A stretch of DNA of 64,000 bases from Flavobacterium lacus (GCF_003268815.1 NZ_QLSV01000008.1:120291-184290); one strand, 5' to 3'; shown: positions 7,620 through 16,065, counted from the first letter of the stretch. The notes: generated from the letters alone by a model not told the origin. Numbers and translations are program-made.

Positions 7620-9830
7620 ATGAAATATAATTTAGCCATCTGTTTATTGCTCATCACTGGATTCGCTTATACTCAAAATGTAGTCCGCTATGATTTGTAT
7701 GTAAAAGACACGCTTGTCAACTTTACCGGCAAGGAAAAAAGAGCAATTGCCGTAAACGGACAAATCCCAATGCCCACATTGATTTTTACAGAAGGTGATA
7801 GTGCGGAAATTCATGTGCATAACCAACTCAAGGAAAGCACCTCTTTACATTGGCACGGCATCTATTTACCCAACAAAGAAGACGGTGTACCGTTTCTAAC
7901 ACAAATGCCAATTGAACCCAACACCACTCATGTTTACCGTTTTCCAATCATTCAAAGCGGCACGCATTGGTACCACAGTCACAGTGGGTTGCAGGAACAA
8001 ATAGGCATGTATGGATCGATGGTGTTACTGAAAAAAGAAAACGATCCCACGTTCAGAAAAGGTATTGACGATTTACCCACCATTCCGTTGATTTTAAGCG
8101 AATGGACCGATTACAAACCTGAAAATGTTCACCGCATGTTGCACAATGCATCCGATTGGTTTGCCATTAAAAAAGGAACCACCCAAAGTTATGCCGAAGC
8201 CATTCGACAAGGTCATTTCAAAACAAAATTGACCAATGAATGGAAACGGATGTTGGCCATGGATGTCAGTGATATTTATTATGATCGGTTTTTAATCAAT
8301 GGAACAAACGAAAGTCAATTTTCCTCATTCAAAGGAGGCGACCGCGTCCGATTACGCATTTCAAATGCTGGGGCTTCCTCCTATTTTTGGTTGACCTATG
8401 CCGGGGGAAAACTAACCGTAGTGGCCAATGACGGGAATGATGTGGAACCCGTAGTGGTTGACCGATTGCTTATTGGAGTTTCCGAAACCTATGATGTTGT
8501 TGTTACCCTTCCGGCAGAAAACACGGCCTTTGAATTTTTAGCAACCGCAGAAGACCGCACCAAATCGGCTTCCGTTTATTTAGGGTCCGGGATTAAGCAA
8601 TTAACTAGTCCCCTACCCAAATTAAACTATTTTGAAGGCATGAAAATGATGAATGACATGATGAAAATGAACGGCGACATGCATGATATGGGTATGAACA
8701 TGAGTCTGCAACAAATGGACATGAACACGGTTATGTATCCTGAAATTACAGGTAATAAAAAACCAATGACTAGTGAACATTCCGATCATTCCAATCACGG
8801 GACAACCACTTCGGATATTGTCACTTTAAACTATGCCATGTTAAAGTCGCCCACCAAAACCAATTTGCCGGAACAAGCCAATGTGAGAGAATTTCGATTT
8901 GAACTCACCGGAAACATGAACCGTTACGTGTGGAGTATGGATAATAAAGTGTTGGCAGAATCGGATAAAATCCTCATAAAAAAAGGGGAGAACGTTCGCA
9001 TTACGCTTTACAATAATTCGATGATGCGTCATCCCATGCATTTACACGGTCATGATTTTAGAGTCATCAACGGACAAGGCGATTATGCTCCCTTAAAAAA
9101 CGTACTCGACATTATGCCTATGGAAACCAATGTCATTGAATTTAATGCCAACTTAGAAGGCGATTGGTTTTTTCACTGTCACATCCTGTACCACATGATG
9201 GCGGGAATGAACAGGGTGTTCAGTACAGAAGACCAAGCTCCCAATCCCTTGTTACCCAATAAAGCTTGGGCTTATAAAAAACTACAAAACGAAAGCAATG
9301 AACTGCATTTTATGATCCAAAATGACTTTGCCACCAACGGCAATGACGGTAAGGCCATGCTTCAAAACACGCGATGGAGTTTTGGCACCGAGTGGCGATT
9401 GGGGTATCACGATGACCATGGTTATGAAAGTGAAACCCACATTGGGAGGTATATTGGCAAAATGCAATGGTTAATGCCGTTTGTAGGCTTTGATTGGCGG
9501 TACCGAAAATTAGGACACAACGAAGTGGAGAAAAACCTCTTTGGACAAAAAAACACCAAAAACAACCGAGCACAAGTCAGTTTGGGTGTTGCCTACACCT
9601 TGCCCTTACTAGTTATTTTACAAGCGGAAGTTTATCATGACGGCATCGTTAGAATGCAGTTACGAAGAGAAGATATTCCGGTATCAAAACGATTCAGAGC
9701 CGCATTTATGGTTAATACCGATACGGAATACATGCTTGGCTTGCATTATATTGCCGGAAAAAATGTTGGTTTTAGAACACATTATGACAGTGATATGGGT
9801 TTTGGCGTTGGGGTAACGGTGAACTACTAA
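7620..9830 (+). CDS. Multicopper oxidase (CopA/PcoA type) with a C-terminal PcoB-like outer-membrane segment
   Basis: The protein has 736 residues with a signal peptide (LLLITGFAYTQ). Copper-ligand motifs of a three-cupredoxin oxidase are all present: HWHG, HWYHSHSG, HPMHLHGHDF and the type 1 site HCHILYHMMAGM. Residues of about 340-375 form a Met-rich loop (MMNDMMKMNGDMHDMGMNM), as in cuprous oxidases. After the last cupredoxin motif about 170 residues remain, with aromatic amphipathic strands (TRWSFGTEWRLGYH, VGFDWRYRKLG, QVSLGVAYTLP, FGVGVTVNY). These resemble the CopB/PcoB outer-membrane protein. The enzyme would oxidise periplasmic Cu+ to the less toxic Cu2+. It follows copA by 9 nt. Fusion of PcoA- and PcoB-like parts is the notable feature. 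Confidence 0.9.
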   Translation: MKYNLAICLLLITGFAYTQNVVRYDLYVKDTLVNFTGKEKRAIAVNGQIPMPTLIFTEGDSAEIHVHNQLKESTSLHWHGIYLPNKEDGVPFLTQMPIEPNTTHVYRFPIIQSGTHWYHSHSGLQEQIGMYGSMVLLKKENDPTFRKGIDDLPTIPLILSEWTDYKPENVHRMLHNASDWFAIKKGTTQSYAEAIRQGHFKTKLTNEWKRMLAMDVSDIYYDRFLINGTNESQFSSFKGGDRVRLRISNAGASSYFWLTYAGGKLTVVANDGNDVEPVVVDRLLIGVSETYDVVVTLPAENTAFEFLATAEDRTKSASVYLGSGIKQLTSPLPKLNYFEGMKMMNDMMKMNGDMHDMGMNMSLQQMDMNTVMYPEITGNKKPMTSEHSDHSNHGTTTSDIVTLNYAMLKSPTKTNLPEQANVREFRFELTGNMNRYVWSMDNKVLAESDKILIKKGENVRITLYNNSMMRHPMHLHGHDFRVINGQGDYAPLKNVLDIMPMETNVIEFNANLEGDWFFHCHILYHMMAGMNRVFSTEDQAPNPLLPNKAWAYKKLQNESNELHFMIQNDFATNGNDGKAMLQNTRWSFGTEWRLGYHDDHGYESETHIGRYIGKMQWLMPFVGFDWRYRKLGHNEVEKNLFGQKNTKNNRAQVSLGVAYTLPLLVILQAEVYHDGIVRMQLRREDIPVSKRFRAAFMVNTDTEYMLGLHYIAGKNVGFRTHYDSDMGFGVGVTVNY

Positions 9831-9903
9831 ATATAGTGGCGTTAAAGAGGAGATTATATTCCTGCTGAAGTTATCCTCTCAATTTGCAAACTCAAAATCC
9901 GTG

Positions 9904-10761
9904 CTACTTCTTTAACACATATTTGTCAATAATATAATGTGTAATTGGATTGAGACTTTTACCTGTTTCAGGATGTCTTCCATCGCCAAGTTCATTAAAA
10001 AAATCCGGTTTTCCATTCACTTTACAATACCAATAAAGTGGTTTGCCCTGCTTACTAAAAAAAATAGTGGTATCAACTACTTCTACTTTTCTAAAAGTTA
10101 ATAATGATTTGTTCAAGGCAATAATATCATTTCCCGAAGAACTTGTAGCTGAATTTATACAATCCACCACCTCATAATGATCATTTTGCCATTGCATACA
10201 TTGCTTTTCCGTAAAGACAAACTGCCAAAAGGAAAACCCAAATAGTACAAGTGCAATTAGCATAAAAATGGTAATCAGTTTATTTTTTTCTATCCATAAA
10301 AAGAAATTACTTTTCTTCTCTTGCGTTTTATTTTCTGATGGAATACCCGGCGGCGTAAATAAAATCACGTTAACACCTTCATTTTGGGATTCTTTAAATC
10401 CTGTTTTTGAAAATTCAGTATAAGGCCTGTCTTTAAAACCAATAAGTAGTGCGGCAATTTCTACTCGCATTGCATTTTCTGTATCCTTTTCTCCCTTTAA
10501 AAAAGAAATGATGCTTTTAAATTTATCTATTGAAAACCGTTGAATTGCTCGTTTTAAATCTTCTCCCTCCTTGGCTTCAAAAAAAATACGCAACGATTCT
10601 TCCTCTCTTTTGCTCACCCCTTTATCTAAAATAATAAGCGTCAATGTCCGCAATTGAGCTGGGGACGGATGGGCTAAAATTCCACTTACATCATTTGCTT
10701 GAGCAATACTGTAATGCTTTTTTATTGCCTGCTTATAATCTTTAAAAGTAATAGTATTCAT
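9904..10761 (-). CDS. Hypothetical protein with one central membrane helix
   Basis: The protein has 285 residues. The start at MNTITFKDYKQAIKKHY is preferred over an upstream start that adds 19 residues with no homologous look. Residues 1-135 are helical and charged and would be cytoplasmic. A single hydrophobic helix (LITIFMLIALVLFGFSFWQF) lies near residue 180, and the C-terminal 100 residues, with two or three cysteines, would be periplasmic. The last part (GKPLYWYCKVNGKPDFF, HPETGKSLNPITHYII) looks like a compact domain of unknown role. I do not recognise the family. It is transcribed towards the copper locus and is not part of it. The adjacent upstream region carries the TCGGAAT repeats. 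Confidence 0.6.
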   Translation of the reverse strand: MNTITFKDYKQAIKKHYSIAQANDVSGILAHPSPAQLRTLTLIILDKGVSKREEESLRIFFEAKEGEDLKRAIQRFSIDKFKSIISFLKGEKDTENAMRVEIAALLIGFKDRPYTEFSKTGFKESQNEGVNVILFTPPGIPSENKTQEKKSNFFLWIEKNKLITIFMLIALVLFGFSFWQFVFTEKQCMQWQNDHYEVVDCINSATSSSGNDIIALNKSLLTFRKVEVVDTTIFFSKQGKPLYWYCKVNGKPDFFNELGDGRHPETGKSLNPITHYIIDKYVLKK

Positions 10762-10789
10762 AAAAAAATAAATTGATTTTAAGCACGAT

Positions 10790-10826
10790 TCGGAATTCTT
10801 CGGAATTATCGGAATCATCGGAATTT
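10790..10826. repeat. Four tandem TCGGAAT units, 9-10 bp spacing
   Basis: The core CGGAAT occurs at 10791, 10801, 10810 and 10819, a spacing of 10, 9 and 9 bases. It lies 30-65 bases upstream of the start of the - strand hypothetical gene. A related inverted pair, TCGGA-N5-TCCGA, lies further right near 11034-11048. The rest of the 347-base space between 10761 and 11109 holds a 7-bp hairpin (GTTCTAA at 10879-10885, TTAGAAC at 10893-10899) and no convincing gene. The spacing near one helical turn suggests protein-binding sites, which is inference. Confidence 0.5.
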
Positions 10827-11108
10827 CCTATCAGCATCCCCACAAAAACCACATTCCTTTGCTTCAGAATTTGTTCCTGTTCTAACCTGCAATTAGAACA
10901 AATGTACAAAACAGATTCAAAAAAAGTGTTGCTAAACAGAACTGAAATTGTAGCAGGGAAGTATACCACGACGGCTCTGTTTAAGCACACTTTACTTCCC
11001 GGTGTTTTATTGAGTACTCATTCTTTTAAATCGGAATTAATCCGAACGCTCCTTTGGTTTTTATAAACCGAACAGCAAAATCTATGTGCAATCTTACTTA
11101 TTAAAATC

Positions 11109-11285
11109 ATGAAAAAAATACTTTTTATTTCGATATTTTGTTCAGCAATTGGTTTTTTTACCTCTTGTTCGGCAGACGACGTAGCAGAGCAAACTTCAAC
11201 TGTTGTGGCAGATGATACCGGTGGTCAACACGGTTTTCCGCCACCGCCACCGCCACCACCGCCTAAACACGGTATAGGAACATAA
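11109..11285 (+). CDS. Small poly-proline lipoprotein upstream of a two-component system
   Basis: This short gene encodes 58 residues. MKKILFISIFCSAIGFFTSCSADD is a lipoprotein signal with the cysteine at about residue 20. A polar stretch follows, then QHGF, nine consecutive prolines, and KHGIGT before the stop. The histidine-kinase gene starts 35 nt further on, so the two are very probably co-transcribed. Nine prolines in a row is a strong ribosome-stalling sequence that needs elongation factor P. The peptide could be a simple surface lipopeptide, or a translated leader whose stalling affects expression of the kinase. No family is recognised. Confidence 0.65.
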   Translation: MKKILFISIFCSAIGFFTSCSADDVAEQTSTVVADDTGGQHGFPPPPPPPPPKHGIGT

Positions 11286-11320
11286 TTGGAGTTTGAAATT
11301 AATTTTAATACCTTCGGGAA

Positions 11321-12964
11321 ATGAAAAGAAAATCACTTCATTTCCCGATCGTTTTTTTATACTTGCTGCTGTTTAGTTCGTGTGAAAAAAAAGAAAATAA
11401 AAATGAGTATGAAAAATTTTCAACATTTAATGAAAAAGCGGGTAATTTTGAACAACTATACCTGTTTGACAGTGCTTACTTCTATTATAATAAAGCGAAA
11501 CTGTTTACAGAAAACCACGATGATCGTTATGCGTATGCCCAATTAAAAATTGCTTTGATTCAGCAAAATATTGGTGATTACTTTGGTTGCGAAGAAACAA
11601 TTACGGAAACACTTTCTACGTACAAAGAAACAACCTATTTACTCCATTTTTACAATCTTTTGGCAGTATCCTATCATAAACAAAACAATCTGCAAACGGC
11701 TTTATTCTATTATAAAAAAGCAGCCGATTTAAGTAATAGCCCATTTGAAAAAGCCATTATTCAAAATAATATAGGGTTAATTTACTTAGAAGAAAAAGAA
11801 TTTCTAAAGGCTTATCAACTTTTTAATCCATTATTAAAAGATACTTCACTACTTCAAAACCCACATGAATTTGCTCGTGTTCAGGATAATTTAGGCTACA
11901 CGCAATTTCATCTAAAAAACCAAAAATCGATTGAGAATTTAGAAAACGCTTGGCTCATTCGCGACAGTCTAAATGATTATATTGGCAAAATTGCCTCAGC
12001 AATGCATTTAGCTGAATATTATCAAAACGTAAACCAAGAAAAGGCAAAAAAATATGCTACTGAAGCATTTGTTGTTTCGCGAAAAGCCGATAGTCCCGAT
12101 GATCAATTGGAAGCACTAAAATGGTTGACCGAATTCAGCAATCCTTTGGAAGCCAAGCACTATTATCAAAAATATATTAACTTAAATGACAGTTTGAATC
12201 GGGTGCGAAACAGTGCCAAAAACAAGTTTGCCGGCATCAAATACGATTCGACCAAAGCGACGCAGGAAGTCATCAAATACAAAAATCAAAAAGAAATTCT
12301 TTTAGTAATTATTGCTTTGATAATTGCCATCGCTTTTTTGTTGTATAAATTATATCGTGCAAAAAATAAGCGAAAATTACAGCAATCTACCTACCAAACC
12401 GAAACCAGAATCTCGAAGAAGATTCACGACGAACTGGCCAACGACGTGTTTAATACAATGACATTTGCTCAAACTCAAAACCTTGAAAATAAAAACACGA
12501 AAGATCTTTTACTGGATAATTTAGAACTCATTTATCATCGAACCCGCGATATTTCAAAAGAAAACAGTGAAATTAGAACCGATGCAAATTTTGGCCCCGA
12601 TTTATATCGATTATTGGACAATTATTCTAATCCATCAATGAGCGTCATTCGAAAATTGAGTAAAGAAATGAACTGGCAAAAAGTAAGTTCTGAAAAAAAA
12701 ATTGCCTTATTTCGTGTTGTGCAGGAATTGCTCATCAACACCAAAAAGCATAGCAAGGCAACCCTTGTGGTCATTGACTTTAACGAGCAAAATAAGCAGT
12801 TGATTGTAACGTTTACCGACAACGGAATTGGCCTTCAAAACACACAAAATCGCAAGTCAGGATTGCAGAATGCGGAAAACCGTATTCGGGCTATCAAAGG
12901 AACACTTATTTTTGACCCATCCTATCAAAAAGGATGCAAAGCAATTATAAACATTCCAATGTAA
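11321..12964 (+). CDS. TPR-containing sensor histidine kinase (lipoprotein-type N-terminus)
   Basis: The protein has 547 residues. The N-terminus (FLYLLLFSSCEKK) is a lipoprotein signal. About 270 residues of tetratricopeptide repeats follow and would lie in the periplasm. One membrane helix (EILLVIIALIIAIAFLLYKL) sits at about 325-345. A HisKA_3-like region follows with KIHDEL (probable phospho-His369). The end is a HATPase domain with QELLINTKKHSKA and DNGIGL. This is the common Bacteroidota architecture paired with LuxR-type response regulators. The lipoprotein signal and the internal helix together would tether both ends. The response regulator starts 6 nt after the stop, so the pair is an operon. 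The stimulus is unknown. Confidence 0.9.
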   Translation: MKRKSLHFPIVFLYLLLFSSCEKKENKNEYEKFSTFNEKAGNFEQLYLFDSAYFYYNKAKLFTENHDDRYAYAQLKIALIQQNIGDYFGCEETITETLSTYKETTYLLHFYNLLAVSYHKQNNLQTALFYYKKAADLSNSPFEKAIIQNNIGLIYLEEKEFLKAYQLFNPLLKDTSLLQNPHEFARVQDNLGYTQFHLKNQKSIENLENAWLIRDSLNDYIGKIASAMHLAEYYQNVNQEKAKKYATEAFVVSRKADSPDDQLEALKWLTEFSNPLEAKHYYQKYINLNDSLNRVRNSAKNKFAGIKYDSTKATQEVIKYKNQKEILLVIIALIIAIAFLLYKLYRAKNKRKLQQSTYQTETRISKKIHDELANDVFNTMTFAQTQNLENKNTKDLLLDNLELIYHRTRDISKENSEIRTDANFGPDLYRLLDNYSNPSMSVIRKLSKEMNWQKVSSEKKIALFRVVQELLINTKKHSKATLVVIDFNEQNKQLIVTFTDNGIGLQNTQNRKSGLQNAENRIRAIKGTLIFDPSYQKGCKAIINIPM

Positions 12965-12970
12965 AACAGT

Positions 12971-13636
12971 ATGTTTCAAAAAATTTTAATCGCTGAAGAC
13001 TTAGATTCCATCAACTTGGCGGTACAACATGTGGCCACAGAATTGAACATCTCCACCATTGACCACGAAAAATATTGCGACGAAGCGTTGCTTAAAGTTC
13101 GCAGAGCTTTGCTGGAAAACGAACCGTATGATTTGCTCATTTCCGATCTTTCGTTTAAAGACGAAGGAAAAAAGGAGAAACTTCAATCGGGTGAAGCATT
13201 AATTGATGCCATTAAGCAAATTCAACCCAACCTGAAAGTCGTTGTCTATTCAGTGGAAGATAAAAGTTACCGCATCAAATCATTGTTTGAAAAACTACAC
13301 GTAGATGCTTTTGTGCTCAAAGGACGAGAAAGCTTATACCAACTTAAAACAGCCATCAAAACGGTAGCACAAAACAAAACCTATATTTCACCGGAAGTAA
13401 ATCACGTTTTGCAAAACAAAACCGGTTCACAAATTGATGAATTTGACATCCACCTCCTAAAGCACCTTTCTTACGGTATCACCCAAGAGGAAATGGAAAA
13501 CGTGTTTAAAGAAAAAGGCATTAAGCCAAGTAGTAAAAGCACCATTGAAAAACGATTAGGAAAACTAAAAATTCTATTTAAAGCCAATAATCCGGTTCAT
13601 TTGGTGGCGATTGCGAAGGATTTGGGGATAATTTGA
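12971..13636 (+). CDS. Response regulator with C-terminal LuxR-like helix-turn-helix
   Basis: The protein has 221 residues. The receiver domain has the acidic pair (LIAEDLD), the phospho-acceptor Asp59 in LLISDLSF, and the conserved Lys near residue 115 (FVLKGRES). The C-terminal 65 residues (HLLKHLSYGITQEEMENVF, SKSTIEKRLGKLK) form a LuxR/NarL-type HTH of the short Bacteroidota kind. It follows its kinase by 6 nt. NarL-type regulators bind short inverted repeats. The TTACGG-N4-CCGTAA palindrome 550 bases downstream is a candidate target by proximity only. Confidence 0.88.
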   Translation: MFQKILIAEDLDSINLAVQHVATELNISTIDHEKYCDEALLKVRRALLENEPYDLLISDLSFKDEGKKEKLQSGEALIDAIKQIQPNLKVVVYSVEDKSYRIKSLFEKLHVDAFVLKGRESLYQLKTAIKTVAQNKTYISPEVNHVLQNKTGSQIDEFDIHLLKHLSYGITQEEMENVFKEKGIKPSSKSTIEKRLGKLKILFKANNPVHLVAIAKDLGII

Positions 13637-14187
13637 TTCTGTTGTCGGTTGTCGGTTATTTGTTATCTGTTGTCTGCTGTCAGAAAACTGACTGCGGCGG
13701 AGATTGAAAACTGAGACTGAGACTGAAAACTAACTTCTATTGGAACACGGATTTAGGGGATTAGCCAAAGCTAAACGTAGATTTTCACTGGTCTGCTATT
13801 CAAAATGATTTAAATGCGTATTTTAGTGATAGAATAAAATGAAATGACACAGTTTATTGAACACTCCCTTTCGCGATGACAGATACAAAAACAGATTTAC
13901 ATCTACCTAATTTAGTAGTCATTTCTGCATCTCGTCTCCCCTACTATTCACTGATTTAAACTAATTTGTTCGGAGAACATTTTCTTTTAAACAACTTTTC
14001 TCAACTGAACTGTGACCGACAACTGCGACTTTTCCTGTTCTCACAGAAAGCACGGAAAACATAGAAATAGTTAATTATTATCTTTAAGGTTAAAAATTAT
14101 GAACTGAAAACGCTAATTATCAGCGACGCCAACCCACAACCTACAACCCACAACCTACAACCTACAACCTACAAAAAAAACCCCCAA
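13637..14187. other. Intergenic region without a gene
   Basis: I see no coding frame supported by any motif. The left part is rich in GTTGTCGGTT-like and GAGACTGA-like short repeats just after the response-regulator stop, and the right end is the AACCYAC array. No terminator with a clear stem and T-run was found after the regulator. Confidence 0.6.
14131..14172. repeat. Six tandem copies of a 7-bp unit AACCYAC
   Basis: Units start at 14131, 14138, 14145, 14152, 14159 and 14166. Units 1 and 3 read AACCCAC and the others AACCTAC. An A-run follows, then the TTACGG palindrome 16 bases after the last unit. Heptamer arrays of this kind can change copy number by slippage and so alter spacing upstream of a promoter. 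Here the array lies upstream of the predicted regulator site. Confidence 0.85.
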
Positions 14188-14232
14188 TTACGGATTCCCG
14201 TAAAATAGTCACTTTTAACTGTTCTATTTTTG
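14188..14232 (+). promoter_or_regulatory. TTACGG-N4-CCGTAA palindrome plus TATTTTTG promoter box
   Basis: A perfect inverted repeat TTACGG/CCGTAA with centre ATTC occupies 14188-14203. A Bacteroidota -7 box TATTTTTG occupies 14225-14232, 21 bases after the palindrome. No good -33 TTG is present at the normal distance. With a start point about 6 bases after the box, the palindrome is centred near -42, which is the position typical of an activator that contacts RNA polymerase. The gene that starts at 14260 would be its target. A second site with the same spacing lies at 14595. Confidence 0.65.
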
Positions 14233-14259
14233 AGGAAATTTAACCCAAAACCCCAACAA

Positions 14260-14583
14260 ATGCCACAATTTGTAATTCAAGAAACGGAAACAGGAACATG
14301 GTTTTATCAACTCATTGCTCCGGAAGGAAGTATTTTGCTCACAGGCAACAAACTTGATTTTAAACAAAGTTGCTTAGGCGAAATCCTTTCCGCACGAATG
14401 AATGGCGTCTATCAGGAAAATTATGAACAACGGATTTCGCCCGGTAAAGACCATTTTTTCATCCTTCGCTCCATGGGAAGTGAAAAAGTGATCGGCGTAA
14501 GCGAAATGTACAGCCATCCCGAAGGTTGCGAAAAAGCCATTAACCAAATTAGAAAACACGTTGAAAAAGCAAAAATAAAATAA
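14260..14583 (+). CDS. YegP/DUF1508-like small protein
   Basis: The protein has 107 residues, with the start at MPQFVIQETE. An in-frame TTG 30 bases earlier lies inside the predicted promoter and is rejected. The sequence runs as FVIQETETGTWFYQLIAPEG, then a helix, then DHFFILRSMGSEKVIGVSEMY and a final helix that pairs (GCEKAINQIRKHV). This is the DUF1508 (YegP) fold with a strand-loop-strand and SExY-like motif. Such proteins are small, often stress-induced and of unknown biochemical role. It stands alone, with the TTACGG promoter in front and a second copy of that promoter behind. Confidence 0.75.
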   Translation: MPQFVIQETETGTWFYQLIAPEGSILLTGNKLDFKQSCLGEILSARMNGVYQENYEQRISPGKDHFFILRSMGSEKVIGVSEMYSHPEGCEKAINQIRKHVEKAKIK

Positions 14584-14594
14584 ATTTTAATGGA

Positions 14595-14640
14595 TTGCGG
14601 GAATCCGTAAAATAGTGGTTTTGATGGAGGTTAAGTTTTG
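14595..14640 (+). promoter_or_regulatory. Second palindrome promoter: TTGCGG-N4-CCGTAA plus TAAGTTTTG
   Basis: TTGCGG-GAAT-CCGTAA occupies 14595-14610, one base off the perfect repeat at 14188. The next six bases (AATAGT) are identical at both sites. A TAnnTTTTG box begins at 14632, again exactly 21 bases after the palindrome. The central tetranucleotide is the reverse complement of the one at the first site. The matching spacing argues that this is a real promoter of the same regulon, pointing rightwards. No recognisable gene follows. Confidence 0.55.
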
Positions 14641-15018
14641 GTTGGGTAACTTTACCTTATTTATTACCAATATGAAATTATGTAAACTAAAAAACCTAAT
14701 CTTATTAATGTAATGAAGTTCATAAAATAGATTGTGTTTTAAACTATCTAAGAATTAAGCTACATTGAAGTCTAAAATTATTTACACCATAAACCTTAAT
14801 AAAAAAAAACAATTCCCTTAATTGCTCAATGGTATAAAAAATTAAGAAAAAAAACAATTATATCAAATCAAATACGTCAAATGTCACGAAAAAATACTAA
14901 TACCTTCTACTGTATACGATTTATGAGAATTGTTCAATTAATAATAAACAATGGTTTAACAACAAAAAAAGCCTAGGATTGGCAGCATTTTAGCGGCACT
15001 GACCCTTAACCCTAAACC
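14641..15018. other. AT-rich region downstream of the second palindrome promoter, no gene
   Basis: The only start downstream of the promoter (14672) gives a 13-codon peptide, MKLCKLKNLILLM, that stops at once. The rest has stops in all frames on the + strand and long A/T runs. It may hold a small RNA or the leftovers of a lost gene. The right end faces the 3' end of the phytase operon. Confidence 0.5.
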
Positions 15019-16065
15019 TTATTTTTTCTGCAAATCAATCAACGCTTGCATATCATCCCACTTATAAAAATGAAAAGTCATGCCGTTGCTCATCGCTACA
15101 AACATTCCATTGGGGAACTTGCTGCCTAAATTGATATTTGTGGCTTCCGCTCCATCACACTCAATCGTAGAAGTTGGAATTTCGGCTATCATTTTATGTT
15201 CATTCGGGTTTCCGTTTGTTCCCTCTCGAGCATACACAATAAATGTGTTAGCTTGTTGATTCGAAACTAAAATGTAACCCGTTGTAGCTGTTGTTTTGTA
15301 AATAGCGATTCCTTCTTGATCAGATTTAAAATCGTTTTGACCAAATACAGCCAATTCGGTGTTGTCATTTTTAGCAGGATCGGCATAGTATTTACGAACG
15401 CCAAACTGCTCATCAGAACAGTAAACATAACCCAATTCGTTGTCTACCGCGATGGCCTCGATTTCTTTTTTGCCACTAAAATTACCAAACTTTCTAACTA
15501 ATTTGGCCGCAACAGTTCCATCGCCGGAATCGGATAATTGGTATTGCCAAAGGTACGTTCGCGAGGGACCGAATTTTCTTCCCACAATAGCAAAAATAGC
15601 TCCGTCTGACGCTCGGGTATAGAGCGAAATTCCCATCGGATCGCGTGCTGTTTCACCTACAAAAACTTCTATTCCACCGTTGTCAATAGGCTTTAAATCT
15701 GGCAGAGAAAAAATTCTGATTTTATTAGTTTCCCTTTCGGTCGTGACAGCTATATCCACTTTTTTACCACCGATTGATAAAGCATACGCGACATCAACAT
15801 TGTTTGGTCGTTTTAAAACTTCCGATTTTTTGATGATTTTACCTTCCAAATCAAACACATATAAACCACCATCCGTGTCTTTATCGGTGCCGATAACTAA
15901 ACTTTTGGTTGCATCTTCCGGATGGATCCAAATAGCAGGGTCATCTGTATCGTGCGGCAAAGGCTGCGTAATAACCGCTGGTTTAATGGCATCTTTTCTA
16001 ACAGGGGCTAATTTATCACCACAAGAGATTAAAAACAGTAGTGACAGTAAGGTTAATTTTTTCAT
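15019..16065 (-). CDS. Beta-propeller phytase (3-phytase), lipoprotein
   Basis: The protein has 348 residues with a lipoprotein signal (LSLLFLISCGDK). Motifs of the beta-propeller phytase family are present: DTDDPAIWIHPED, LVIGTDKD followed by GGLYVFDL, RPNNVDV, and DQEGIAIY. These Asp/Glu-rich loops bind the Ca2+ ions that form the active site. The enzyme removes phosphate from phytate, probably at the cell surface or in the periplasm as a lipid-anchored protein. It is the last gene of a - strand operon, starting 2 nt after the phosphatase stop. With the TonB receptor upstream this makes a phytate or organic-phosphate uptake locus. The length is normal for the family. Confidence 0.92.
   Translation of the reverse strand: MKKLTLLSLLFLISCGDKLAPVRKDAIKPAVITQPLPHDTDDPAIWIHPEDATKSLVIGTDKDTDGGLYVFDLEGKIIKKSEVLKRPNNVDVAYALSIGGKKVDIAVTTERETNKIRIFSLPDLKPIDNGGIEVFVGETARDPMGISLYTRASDGAIFAIVGRKFGPSRTYLWQYQLSDSGDGTVAAKLVRKFGNFSGKKEIEAIAVDNELGYVYCSDEQFGVRKYYADPAKNDNTELAVFGQNDFKSDQEGIAIYKTTATTGYILVSNQQANTFIVYAREGTNGNPNEHKMIAEIPTSTIECDGAEATNINLGSKFPNGMFVAMSNGMTFHFYKWDDMQALIDLQKK

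Noticed and set aside
10773..11066. 97-codon + strand frame, or 54 codons from the ATG at 10902
   Set aside because: No signal peptide, motif or family look. It overlaps the TCGGAAT repeats and a hairpin, and its starts lie inside likely regulatory sequence.
13637..14187. Possible hidden gene between the response regulator and the YegP-like gene
   Set aside because: Stops in all frames and simple repeats; no motif was found on either strand.
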